A model generated the notes under the pieces. It did no database searches. It saw only the letters and a list, made by a program, of their open reading frames with translations, and had not been told where the DNA came from. DNA of 64,000 nt, taken from the NCBI RefSeq assembly GCF_000158955.1, contig NZ_GG657757.1:4573290-4637289 (forward strand), written 5' to 3'. The stretch comes from Streptomyces viridochromogenes DSM 40736. GTDB lineage: Bacteria > Actinomycetota > Actinomycetes > Streptomycetales > Streptomycetaceae. The translations under genes and the position numbers were made by a program. Shown piece by piece: positions 25,401 through 33,878 of this stretch (its first letter is position 1; every line of letters starts with the position of its first letter).

Positions 25401-26849
25401 TCAGCGGCGGCGGCCCCGGGACGGCCTGGCGCGGCGTCCGCCCCGGGCGGCACTCGTACGCGCCGGACGGGGCTCGGAGGGCGGCGGGGTGAGGACGACG
25501 GGCACGCCCGAGGGCACCTGCGCACCGGTGATGCGGCTCAGCTCGGGCTCGCCCGAGCGGACCCGCGTGACCTGCGGGGTGATGCCTGCGTCGGCCATCA
25601 GCCGGGTCATCTCGCGGCGCTGGTGGGGCAGGACCAGCGTCACGACGGTGCCGGACTCACCGGCGCGGGCGGTACGGCCGCCCCGGTGCAGGTAGTCCTT
25701 GTGGTCGCCCGGCGGGTCCACGTTGACGACGAGGTCGAGGTTGTCGACGTGGATGCCGCGGGCGGCGACGTTCGTGGCCACCAGGACCGTGACCTCGCCG
25801 TCCTTGAACCGGGCCAGGGTGCGGGTGCGCTGCGACTGGGACTTCCCGCCGTGCAGGGCCGAGGCGCGCACCCCGACCGCCAGCAGCTTCTTGGCCAGCC
25901 GGTCGGCGGCGTGCTTGGTGTCGAGGAACATGATCACGCGTCCGTCGCGGGCGGCGATCTGTGTCGTCGTGGCGTGCTTGTCGTCGTCCTCCACGTGCAG
26001 CAGGTGGTGCTCCATCGTGGTGACCGCGCCCGCGGACGGGTCGACCGAGTGCACGACGGGATCGTGGAGGTAGGCGCGGACCAGGCGGTCGACGTTGCGG
26101 TCCAGGGTGGCCGAGAACAGCATCCGCTGGCCGCCGGGGGCGACCTGGTCGAGCAGGGCGGTCACCTGCGGCATGAAGCCCATGTCGGTCATCTGGTCGG
26201 CCTCGTCGAGCACGGTGATGGCGACGCGGTCCAGACGGCAGTCGCCGCGGTCTATGAGGTCCTTGAGCCGGCCGGGGGTCGCGACGACGACCTCGGCCCC
26301 GGAGTGCAGCGCTTTCGCCTGGCGGCCGATGGACATGCCGCCGACCACTGTGGTGAGCCGCAGGCGCAGCGCGCGGGCGAACGGGGTGAGGGCGTCGGTG
26401 ACCTGCTGAGCCAGTTCCCGCGTGGGGACGAGGACGAGCGCCAGGGGCTGCCGGGACTCGGCACGCTGCCCCGCGGTACGGGCCAGCAGGGCGAGGCCGA
26501 AGGCGAGCGTCTTGCCCGATCCGGTGCGCCCGCGGCCCAGCACGTCCCGACCGGCCAGCGAGTTCGGCAGCGTGGCCGCCTGGATCGGGAACGGCGTGGT
26601 CACGCCCTCGGCGCCCAGCGCGGTCAGCAGCCGCTCGGGCAGGCCGAGGTCGGCGAACGCCTCGACGGCGGGGAGCGCCGGGGTGATGGTGGCCGGCGGT
26701 GCGAACTCCTGCCCGGCGGCGGGGCGCCGCCCGCCGCGCCCGCCGCCCGCCGGACGGGAAGCGGAGCCTGAGCCACCGGTCTTGCGGGACCGGAACCCGT
26801 TGTTGCGGGAGTGGGTGGAGCCGTTGTTCCTGCGAGCCGTGCGGTCCAT
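25401..26849 (-). CDS. DEAD-box RNA helicase
   Basis: A 482-aa ATP-dependent RNA helicase. Motifs in order: Q-motif region near residue 70-90, motif I GRGRTGSGKT, motif Ia PTRELAQQV, GGMSIGRQ, TPGRL, motif II VLDEADQM, motif III FSATLD, then VATNVAARGIHV and HRGGRTARAG in the second RecA domain. N- and C-terminal tails are Arg/Gly/Asn-rich and probably bind RNA. ATG 26849 has GAGGAAGG upstream. It lies directly downstream of a cold-shock gene, suggesting a cold-response unit that unwinds structured mRNA or rRNA. Confidence 0.92.
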   Translation of the reverse strand: MDRTARRNNGSTHSRNNGFRSRKTGGSGSASRPAGGGRGGRRPAAGQEFAPPATITPALPAVEAFADLGLPERLLTALGAEGVTTPFPIQAATLPNSLAGRDVLGRGRTGSGKTLAFGLALLARTAGQRAESRQPLALVLVPTRELAQQVTDALTPFARALRLRLTTVVGGMSIGRQAKALHSGAEVVVATPGRLKDLIDRGDCRLDRVAITVLDEADQMTDMGFMPQVTALLDQVAPGGQRMLFSATLDRNVDRLVRAYLHDPVVHSVDPSAGAVTTMEHHLLHVEDDDKHATTTQIAARDGRVIMFLDTKHAADRLAKKLLAVGVRASALHGGKSQSQRTRTLARFKDGEVTVLVATNVAARGIHVDNLDLVVNVDPPGDHKDYLHRGGRTARAGESGTVVTLVLPHQRREMTRLMADAGITPQVTRVRSGEPELSRITGAQVPSGVPVVLTPPPSEPRPARTSAARGGRRARPSRGRRR

Positions 26850-26950
26850 GGGGAACCTTCCTCGATGCGGCACGTGTCGGGGAATGCGCGGCGGCGCCGC
26901 AGAGCCGCAGGATTCGCAAGAGTGAGCCGGAAAAGAATGAAACGAGCCGA

Positions 26951-26975
26951 GGCCCGCACCGCTAGGGTGCGGGCC
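26951..26975 (-). terminator. Stem-loop between cold-shock and helicase genes
   Basis: GGCCCGCACC pairs exactly with GGTGCGGGCC across a 5-nt loop, 24 bp after the cold-shock stop. It would end most cold-shock transcripts while letting some read into the helicase gene. Confidence 0.8.
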
Positions 26976-26999
26976 CCGGTCAGGGCATACGCGTCCGCG

Positions 27000-27203
27000 T
27001 CAGGCGGGAACGATGTTCTCGGCCTGCGGGCCCTTCTGGCCCTGCGTGACGTCGAAGGTCACCTTCTGGCCTTCCTGGAGCTCACGGAAGCCGGAGGTGG
27101 CGATGTTCGAGTAGTGGGCGAACACGTCCGGACCGCCACCCTCCTGCTCGATGAAGCCGAAGCCCTTTTCCGAGTTGAACCACTTCACGGTGCCGGTAGC
27201 CAT
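27000..27203 (-). CDS. Cold-shock protein (CspA family)
   Basis: A 67-aa single OB-fold RNA/DNA-binding protein. RNP1 is KGFGFI (residues 13-18) and RNP2 is VFAHYS (about 27-32); the start [16 protein letters not shown] is typical. It acts as an RNA chaperone. GGGAG lies 7-8 nt before ATG 27203. The upstream region is unusually AT-rich for this genome and holds an intrinsic terminator, so a long regulated leader is likely. It precedes a DEAD-box helicase. Confidence 0.95.
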   Translation of the reverse strand: MATGTVKWFNSEKGFGFIEQEGGGPDVFAHYSNIATSGFRELQEGQKVTFDVTQGQKGPQAENIVPA

Positions 27204-27302
27204 ATGAATCTCCCTTGAGGGCAGTACTCAGGGCCCGCACCTTGCGGACCCGTAGTCGCCGCATTGATCACCCTACGGAGAGATCCGAGAAACCTCGGAA
27301 AC

Positions 27303-27340
27303 AAAAAAGAGTGCTCGTCGACAAAGGTCGAAGAGCACTC
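27303..27340 (-). terminator. Intrinsic T-tract terminator upstream of the cold-shock gene (leader attenuator or small-RNA end)
   Basis: On the minus strand GAGTGCTC (27340-27333) pairs with GAGCACTC (27316-27309), the inner TCGA segments also pair, and a run of six T follows directly. This textbook rho-independent terminator is rare at such GC content. It lies about 100 nt before the cold-shock start, so RNA started near 27400-27540 would end here unless read-through occurs. Confidence 0.7.
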
Positions 27341-27549
27341 GAAGTCTCTGGGAACCAAAACTGCAACACCAGCGAAGGTAGCACAGGTCGGAGCGGAAGG
27401 CTCGGGAATCTCGTACCCGAGGTGGACCTCGCGGCGGCTCGTACTGCGATCTCAGTAGCCCGGATTGTCGGCAGCCGCACGACGACGGGACGGGCCGCAC
27501 ACGGAGAGCCTTGGCAGACGATCGACACCAGATGTGGAGACCTGCTGCC

Positions 27550-29760
27550 GTGGCAACTTTCCTGTATCGAGTGGGCCGCCTGGCCTTCCGGCGACGTTGG
27601 TACGTCGCCCTGGTCTGGGCGGCCGTCCTGGCCGCCGTGGGGCTGGGCGCGCTCAAGGCGCCGGGGGCCGTCGACGAGGAGTTCTCGATGCCCGGCATCG
27701 AGTCCCAGAAGGCGTTCGACCTGATGGAACAGCGCTTCCCCGGGGCCACGGCGGACGGGGCGACCGCCCGGGTCGTGTTCATCGCGCCGGGGGGCGAGAA
27801 GGTGACGGCGGCCGGGAACAAGCAGGCCATCGAGAAGGCTGTGGCCGGGCTCGGCGACGGCACGCAGGTCGCGAGCGCCGTCGACCCGTTCCAGGCGAAG
27901 ACCATCAGCAAGGACGGGTCCACCGCGTTCGCGACCGTCACCTACAAGGTCGGTTCCAAGGACCTCACCGACGCCAGCCGCACCCACCTGGAGCGGGCCG
28001 TCGACCAGGCCCGGGACTCCGGCCTGACCGTCGAGGCGGGCGGCTCCGCGCTGGGCGACAGCGGCGGGCCCGGTGGCACGGCCGAGGTGATCGGCGTCGC
28101 GATCGCCGCCGTGGTGCTCCTCATCACCTTCGGGTCCCTGGCCGCCGCCGGGCTGCCCCTGCTGACCGCCGTCATCGGCGTCGGCGTCAGCATGGCCACG
28201 ATCCTCGCGCTGTCCTCCGCCCTCGGTCTGTCCACGACCACGGGCACCCTGGCGATGATGCTGGGCCTCGCCGTCGGCATCGACTACGCCCTGTTCGTCG
28301 TCTCCCGCTACCGGGAGGAGCGCGCCAAGGGGCGGGTGCCGCGGGAGGCGGTCGGGCTCGCCGTCGGCACGGCCGGGTCGGCGGTCGTGTTCGCCGGGCT
28401 CACCGTCGTCATCGCGCTGGCCGGGCTCGCCGATGTCGGCGTCCCGATGCTCACCAAGATGGGGCTGGCCGCCGCGGGCGCGGTCGTCGTCGCCGTGCTG
28501 ATCGCGCTGACCCTCGTCCCGGCGTTCCTCGGCTTCTGGCCGAACGCCGTGCTCACCCGGCGGGCCCGCCGCAGCGGCCGGATCGAGGAGAGCGGCCCGG
28601 CCGACGCCGGCGCTCGCTGGGCCCGCTTCGTGCTGCGCCGCCCCATGCCCGTCCTGCTCCTCGGTGTCGTCGGCCTCGGCGCCCTCGCCGTGCCCGCGAC
28701 CGACCTCCAGCTGGGCATGCCCGGGGACGAGGCCAAGCCGACGTCCACCACCGAGCGCCGGGCCTACGACGCGCTCGCCGAGGGCTTCGGGCCGGGCTTC
28801 AACGGGCCGCTGACCATCGTCGTGGACGGCAAGGGCGCCGCCGACCCGAAGAGGGCCGCGGACACCGTCGCCAAGGACATCGGCTCCACCGGGGGCGTCG
28901 TGTCCGTCTCCCCGGCCCGCTTCAACGACGCCGACGACACCGCCGTCTTCTCCGTCGTCCCCTCCACCGCCCCGACCGACGAGAAGACCAAGAAGCTGGT
29001 GACGGCCATCCGGGACGAGCGGCCCGGCATCGAGTCCCGCACCGGCGCGAGCTACGAGGTCACCGGCAGCACGGCGCTCAACATCGACATCGCCGACAAG
29101 GTGCAGGCGGCGCTGATCCCGTACCTGATCGTCGTCGTCGGTCTCGCGATCGTCCTGCTGCTGGTGGTGTTCCGGTCCGTGCTCGTCCCGCTCAAGGCGG
29201 CCCTCGGCTTCCTGCTGTCGGTGCTGGCCTCGCTCGGCGCGGTCGTGGTGGTCTTCCAGCAGGGCCACGGCGCCGGGATCCTCGGGGTGGAGCAGACCGG
29301 CCCGATCATGAGCCTGATGCCGATCTTCCTGGTGGGCATCGTCTTCGGTCTCGCGATGGACTACGAGGTGTTCCTCGTCTCACGGATGCGGGAGGCGTAC
29401 GTGCACGGCGAGTCGCCCGCGCAGGCGGTCACGTCCGGCTTCCGGCACAGCGCCCGGGTGGTCGTGGCGGCGGCCCTGATCATGATCGCGGTGTTCGCCG
29501 GGTTCGTCGGCGAGAGCGACTCCATGATCAAGATGATCGGTTTCGGCCTCGCCTCCGCGGTCCTGTTCGACGCCTTCGTCGTCCGGATGGCGATCGTGCC
29601 CGCCGTGCTCGCTCTGCTCGGCCACAGGGCCTGGTGGCTGCCGAAGTGGCTGGACCGGATCCTGCCCCGGGTGGACGTGGAGGGAGAGGCGCTCAGCCGC
29701 CGGCCCGAGACGGACCCGGCCCCGGCCGCCGCGCGCGAGCCGGAACCGGCGCGCACCTGA
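27550..29760 (+). CDS. MMPL-family transporter
   Basis: A 736-aa RND-type membrane protein with two copies of the MMPL unit: a first membrane helix near residue 15-35, an outer domain (about 40-170), then five to six helices with LGLAVGIDYALFVVSRYREE; the second half repeats this with GIVFGLAMDYEVFLVSRMRE. These GxxxDY motifs carry the proton-relay Asp. Members export lipids, siderophores or drugs. GTG 27550 has GGAG 10 nt upstream; TTG 27511 is an alternative. A two-component pair follows after a terminator. Confidence 0.88.
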   Translation: MATFLYRVGRLAFRRRWYVALVWAAVLAAVGLGALKAPGAVDEEFSMPGIESQKAFDLMEQRFPGATADGATARVVFIAPGGEKVTAAGNKQAIEKAVAGLGDGTQVASAVDPFQAKTISKDGSTAFATVTYKVGSKDLTDASRTHLERAVDQARDSGLTVEAGGSALGDSGGPGGTAEVIGVAIAAVVLLITFGSLAAAGLPLLTAVIGVGVSMATILALSSALGLSTTTGTLAMMLGLAVGIDYALFVVSRYREERAKGRVPREAVGLAVGTAGSAVVFAGLTVVIALAGLADVGVPMLTKMGLAAAGAVVVAVLIALTLVPAFLGFWPNAVLTRRARRSGRIEESGPADAGARWARFVLRRPMPVLLLGVVGLGALAVPATDLQLGMPGDEAKPTSTTERRAYDALAEGFGPGFNGPLTIVVDGKGAADPKRAADTVAKDIGSTGGVVSVSPARFNDADDTAVFSVVPSTAPTDEKTKKLVTAIRDERPGIESRTGASYEVTGSTALNIDIADKVQAALIPYLIVVVGLAIVLLLVVFRSVLVPLKAALGFLLSVLASLGAVVVVFQQGHGAGILGVEQTGPIMSLMPIFLVGIVFGLAMDYEVFLVSRMREAYVHGESPAQAVTSGFRHSARVVVAAALIMIAVFAGFVGESDSMIKMIGFGLASAVLFDAFVVRMAIVPAVLALLGHRAWWLPKWLDRILPRVDVEGEALSRRPETDPAPAAAREPEPART

Positions 29761-29774
29761 CGCACCTCTCACCA

Positions 29775-29806
29775 GGGCCGCCCGTGGCGAAGGACACGGG
29801 CGGCCC
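29775..29806 (+). terminator. Stem-loop terminator after the MMPL gene
   Basis: GGGCCGCCCGTG pairs perfectly with CACGGGCGGCCC across an 8-nt loop, 14 bp past the stop. Confidence 0.85.
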
Positions 29807-29867
29807 CTCGGGCGTCCCCGCCCGAAGTCGACCACGATGGGGCCCAGCCCACCGACCGGAGAGCCCG

Positions 29868-31115
29868 ATGAACATCAGTGTGGAGCGGCGTTACGCGGAC
29901 CGCCTGGAGGAGTTCTCCGCACGCCGCCCCTTCCTCGTCGACCTGGCGATGGTCCTGGCGCTGCTCGGCTGCACGGCCCTCGGCGGCTCGCTCACCCTGC
30001 CGGGCGGCGCCCCGCCGGACCAGGACAAGACCGCCACCGCCCTCGCGGGTGTGGCCTGTCTCGTCCTGCTCAAGCACCGCACGCACCCCCGGGCCGCCGT
30101 CACCGTGGCCGGATCCTGCACGGTGACCGCGATCGCGCTCGGCTACCTGGTCACGCCCCTGTTGCTGGCGCCGATCATGGCGGCGCTCTACTGGCTGGCC
30201 GCGCTCACCGACCGCAGGTCGATCCGCGTCTACGGCCTCACCACCCTGGTGGCGGTGACGCTCGCCGCCGTGTTCTCCGACTCCATGAACCACGTCTCGC
30301 TGCTGCTCAGGACGATCGGCCCGATCTTCTGGCTGATGCTGCCGCTCGCCGCCGGCAAGACGACCCAGCTGCGGCGCGCCTACCTACAGTCGGTGCACGC
30401 CCGGGCCGAGCACGCCGAGCGGACCCGGGAGGAGGAGGCCCGGCTGCGCGTCACCGAGGAACGGATGCGCATCGCCCGGGAGCTCCACGACGTCGTCGCC
30501 CACCACATGGCCCTGGCCAACGCCCAGGCCGGCACGGCCGCGCACCTCGCCCTCACCCACCCGGAGCAGACCCAGAAGATCCTCACCGACCTGACCGGCA
30601 CCACGTCCTCGGCGCTCCGGGAGCTGAAGGCCACCCTGGGCCTGCTGCGGCAGAACGACAGCCGGGACGGCGACACCTCCGGCCCGGCCGCTCTGGAACC
30701 GTCCCCGGGCCTCGCCCGCCTGCCCGAACTGGTCTCGGCGTGCGCGTCGGCGGGCCTGGAGGTCACCGTCACCACGGAGGGGGAGCCGCGGCCGCTCTCG
30801 CCCGGCGTGGACCTGACGGCCTTCCGGATCGTGCAGGAGGCGCTGACCAACGTCAGCAAGCACGCCGCCGCCGAGGCCGCCCGCGTCACCCTCGAATACA
30901 CCGGCGCCCGCCTGCTGATCACGGTCACCAACGACGGCCCCAGCAAGCCGGAGGCCCCTGCGGGCCGCGGCTTCGGCGTCATGGGCATGCGCGAGCGTGC
31001 CCACTCCATCGGCGGCGAACTGCGCGCGGGCCCCCGCCCCCAGGGTGGCTTCGAGGTCGCCACCGCGCTGCCGCTGCAACCCTCCACCGACCTCGCGGAA
31101 GGAATGACGGCATGA
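29868..31115 (+). CDS. NarL-type sensor histidine kinase
   Basis: A 415-aa kinase. Four to five membrane helices span about residues 20-165 with almost no outer domain. A coiled linker leads to the HisKA_3 box with phospho-His in ARELHDVVAHHM, followed by an HATPase domain (FRIVQEALTNVSKHA N-box, GFGVMGMRERA G-box). It probably senses a membrane signal and phosphorylates the overlapping regulator. GGAGAG is 6 nt before ATG 29868. Confidence 0.9.
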   Translation: MNISVERRYADRLEEFSARRPFLVDLAMVLALLGCTALGGSLTLPGGAPPDQDKTATALAGVACLVLLKHRTHPRAAVTVAGSCTVTAIALGYLVTPLLLAPIMAALYWLAALTDRRSIRVYGLTTLVAVTLAAVFSDSMNHVSLLLRTIGPIFWLMLPLAAGKTTQLRRAYLQSVHARAEHAERTREEEARLRVTEERMRIARELHDVVAHHMALANAQAGTAAHLALTHPEQTQKILTDLTGTTSSALRELKATLGLLRQNDSRDGDTSGPAALEPSPGLARLPELVSACASAGLEVTVTTEGEPRPLSPGVDLTAFRIVQEALTNVSKHAAAEAARVTLEYTGARLLITVTNDGPSKPEAPAGRGFGVMGMRERAHSIGGELRAGPRPQGGFEVATALPLQPSTDLAEGMTA

Positions 31116-31792
31116 GCATCAGGGTGCTGCTGGCCGACGACCAGGCCCTGCTGCGGGCCACGTTCCGGATCCTCATCGACTCCTGCGCGGACATGGAGGT
31201 GGTCGCCGAGGCCTCCGACGGTGCGGAGGCCGTGGAGCTGACGCGTGTCCACCGCCCCGACATCGTCCTCATGGACATCCGTATGCCCGGCACCGACGGC
31301 CTCGCCGCCACCGCCGCCCTCTGTGCCGATCCGGAGCTGTCTTCCACCCGGGTCCTCATCCTGACGACCTTCGAGACCGAGGACTACGTCGCCCAGGCCC
31401 TGCGCGCCGGTGCCAGCGGCTTCCTCGGCAAGGACGTCACCGCCGACACCCTCCTGGCCGGTCTGCGCACGGTGGCGTCCGGCGAGTCCCTCCTCTCACC
31501 CGTCGCCACCCGCTCCCTCATCACCCGCTTCCTCCTGGCCCCCGCCCCCGGCACGCACCTGGCTCCGCCGGAGCGCCTGGCCGACCTCACGGTCCGCGAG
31601 CGCGAGGTGATGGCCCTGGCCGCGGAGGGCAGGTCCAACACCGAGATCGCCGAGGACCTGACCCTCAGTCCGCTGACCGTGCGCACCCACATCCACCGGG
31701 CCATGACCAAGCTGAACGCCCGCGACCGCGCGCAACTGGTCGTCATCGCCTACCAGACGGGTCTGGTGCGGGCGGTCCCGCCGGCGATCTGA
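31112..31792 (+). CDS. LuxR/NarL-family response regulator
   Basis: A 226-aa regulator. The receiver domain has the phospho-Asp in DIVLMDIRMPG (about residue 54) and Lys in LGKDVT; a LuxR helix-turn-helix (LTVREREVMALAAEG to LSPLTVRTHIHRAMTKL) is at the end. Its ATG overlaps the kinase stop as ATGA, so the pair is co-translated. It may control the neighbouring MMPL transporter, the common arrangement. Confidence 0.92.
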   Translation: MSIRVLLADDQALLRATFRILIDSCADMEVVAEASDGAEAVELTRVHRPDIVLMDIRMPGTDGLAATAALCADPELSSTRVLILTTFETEDYVAQALRAGASGFLGKDVTADTLLAGLRTVASGESLLSPVATRSLITRFLLAPAPGTHLAPPERLADLTVREREVMALAAEGRSNTEIAEDLTLSPLTVRTHIHRAMTKLNARDRAQLVVIAYQTGLVRAVPPAI

Positions 31793-31800
31793 GGGGGCGG

Positions 31801-33069
31801 TCACGGCCGGCCGAACGCCGCCACCATGAGGCTCTCCGCGACCTTGTTCATGTCCTGGCCCTTGGCGTCCGTGGCGTTGACGCTGTAGACGAGGGTGCGG
31901 GAGCCGTCGCGGGTGGCGGCGACGGCCGCGTTGTATCCCCAGCGTCCGCCGGTCTTGCCCCACACCTCGCGGCCGCCCAGCACCTTCATCGACAGGCCGA
32001 CGGAGTACGCGGCCGGCTTCCCCGTCCTGAAGTCGGCCACCTCCGGCAGCGTGAACATCTCCTCCAGCAGCGGCCCGCCCACCACCCGCCCCGCGAACAG
32101 CTCCTGTGTGAACCGCTCCAGGTCCGCCGTCGTCGAGACGATGTCACCGGCCGCCCAGGCGTCCGTCGCCCCCCACACGGACACGTCACGCAGCCCGGTC
32201 GTGCCGTCGTCCAGCCGCATCCGCTGGTAGCCGTGGTTGTGCGTCCCGACGATGCGCGGGTTCGTCCCCGGGAACCAGGTGCCGGACAGCCCCAGCGGCT
32301 TCAGCACGCGCCGGGCGACCTGACGCTCGTAGGAGTCACCGGTGACGCGCTCGATGAGCAGTCCGGTGATGGTGTACCCGATGTTGAGGTAGTGCTGGCT
32401 CTCGCCCGGCGCGAACTCGCGCTCCTTCGACGTGGCCGAGCGGACCATGTCCTCGGGGTCATGGATACGGAAGCGGTTCGCGTACGCCTCCTCGACGGTG
32501 GTCCCGGGGAAGTCGGGGGCCGGGATGCCGTGCGTGTGGTTGAGCAACTGCCGGACGGTGACGCCCGCGTACGACGCCGGGATCAGGTCCGGCAGGTACG
32601 AGCGGGCGCCGCGGTCGAGGTCCAGCTTCCCCTCGGCGGCCAGTTGCAGGGCGACGGCCGCGGTGAAGACCTTGGTCACGGAACCGGCGCGGAACCGGGC
32701 GTCCGGGTCGGCGGGCCGATCGCTCCGCAGGTCGTGCACGCCGGAACTGCCGCGCCAGACACCCTCGCGGCCGCCGACGCGCACGAGTGCGGCGGTGGCG
32801 TCGTCGGTGGGCAGCCCGGCGATGGCCGCCTCGAGGGCGGCGCGGGGGGCGTCGGGGGCGGGCTCGGACACCGTGGCGGCTGGGAGGAGGGCCGGGGCGT
32901 GCGCGGTGGCTGGGAGGAGGGCCGGGGCGTGCGCGGTGGCCGGGAGGGAGACGGCGGCGTGCGTGGTGGCCGGAGCAGGGGCGGCGGTGGCGGGGAGGAC
33001 CGACGGCCCGGCGACGATCCCCACGACGAGCAGGGCGGCCGGCAGCCCGGCACGAGCCGAGTTCTTCAT
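31801..33069 (-). CDS. Secreted serine hydrolase (DD-carboxypeptidase/class C beta-lactamase family)
   Basis: A 422-aa exported protein. After the signal peptide (cleavage near ATAAPAP) comes an Ala/Pro-rich stretch with an exact duplication of a ten-residue unit (TAHAPALLPA twice). The penicillin-binding fold follows with SxxK as GSVTKVF, YxN as YLNIGY and a KTG box in WGKTGGRWG, like the Streptomyces R61 enzyme. It likely trims peptidoglycan peptides or acts on related substrates. It starts 2 bp after the regulator stop, so it is third in a kinase-regulator-peptidase operon. Confidence 0.88.
   Translation of the reverse strand: MKNSARAGLPAALLVVGIVAGPSVLPATAAPAPATTHAAVSLPATAHAPALLPATAHAPALLPAATVSEPAPDAPRAALEAAIAGLPTDDATAALVRVGGREGVWRGSSGVHDLRSDRPADPDARFRAGSVTKVFTAAVALQLAAEGKLDLDRGARSYLPDLIPASYAGVTVRQLLNHTHGIPAPDFPGTTVEEAYANRFRIHDPEDMVRSATSKEREFAPGESQHYLNIGYTITGLLIERVTGDSYERQVARRVLKPLGLSGTWFPGTNPRIVGTHNHGYQRMRLDDGTTGLRDVSVWGATDAWAAGDIVSTTADLERFTQELFAGRVVGGPLLEEMFTLPEVADFRTGKPAAYSVGLSMKVLGGREVWGKTGGRWGYNAAVAATRDGSRTLVYSVNATDAKGQDMNKVAESLMVAAFGRP
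32881..32940. repeat. Exact 30-bp tandem duplication in the signal/stalk coding region
   Basis: Two identical 30-bp units in direct tandem (32881-32910 and 32911-32940) encode the repeated TAHAPALLPA stalk of the serine hydrolase. Being exact, the duplication looks recent. Confidence 0.9.
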
Positions 33070-33071
33070 GG

Positions 33072-33878
33072 TCAACTCCGTTGGTGTGAGCCGTTGTTGT
33101 GAACGGCTCCATCCTCCGGACCTGGGACGTCGCGCGGATCGCCGCCGCGGGCGGTTCCGGGCGGTCGGTTCCTCGCCGACGTGGGGGAGGAACCGGCCCG
33201 GGGCGCTCCCCCGGGCGGGGGATCCCCGGCCGCGACGAGACCGGTCTCGTACGCGCAGATCACGGCCTGGATCCGGTCCCGCAGCCCCAGCTTGGCCAGC
33301 ACATTGCCGACGTGCGTCTTCACCGTGTGGTCGCTGACCACCAGCTCGGCGGCGATCTCGGCGTTCGACAGGCCCCGCGCGAGCAGCAGCAGCGTCTCGC
33401 GCTCCCGCCCCGTCAGCACGTCCAGCCGGGGATCGGGTCGGCGCGGCCGGGCGGCGCCGGGCCGGGTGTACTGCTCCACCAGCCGCCGGGCCACGGACGG
33501 CGCGAGCAGTGAATCGCCCTGGGCGACCACCCGTACGGCATGCACGAGGTCGTCCCGGCGTACGTCCTTGAGGAGGAAGCCGCTCGCGCCCGCGTGCAGC
33601 GCGTCGTAGACGTACTCGTCGGAGTCGAAGGTCGTGAGCATCACGCACCGGCAGCCGCTGTCGCCACTGATCTCCCGGCAGGCCTCGATGCCGTCCCTGC
33701 GCGGCATCCGGACGTCGAGGAGCGCCACGTCGGCCGCGTGCCGCCGTACCGCCGCCACGGCCTCGGCCCCGTCGCCCACCTCCGCGACGACCTCGATGTC
33801 CGGCTGGACGTCCAGGATCAGGGCGAAGCCGCTGCGCACCAGCTCCTGGTCGTCGGCCACGACCACCCGGATCGTCAC
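33072..33878 (-). CDS. LuxR/NarL-family response regulator
   Basis: A 268-aa regulator: receiver with DVALLDVRMPRRDG, then a LuxR helix-turn-helix (LTGRERETLLLLARG to VSDHTVKTHVGNVLAKL). About 50 extra residues, rich in Pro/Gly/Arg, follow the DNA-binding domain and are not usual for the family. The GTG start overlaps the kinase stop as GTGA. It probably controls its own operon, including the cell-wall serine hydrolase. Confidence 0.9.
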   Translation of the reverse strand: MTIRVVVADDQELVRSGFALILDVQPDIEVVAEVGDGAEAVAAVRRHAADVALLDVRMPRRDGIEACREISGDSGCRCVMLTTFDSDEYVYDALHAGASGFLLKDVRRDDLVHAVRVVAQGDSLLAPSVARRLVEQYTRPGAARPRRPDPRLDVLTGRERETLLLLARGLSNAEIAAELVVSDHTVKTHVGNVLAKLGLRDRIQAVICAYETGLVAAGDPPPGGAPRAGSSPTSARNRPPGTARGGDPRDVPGPEDGAVHNNGSHQRS

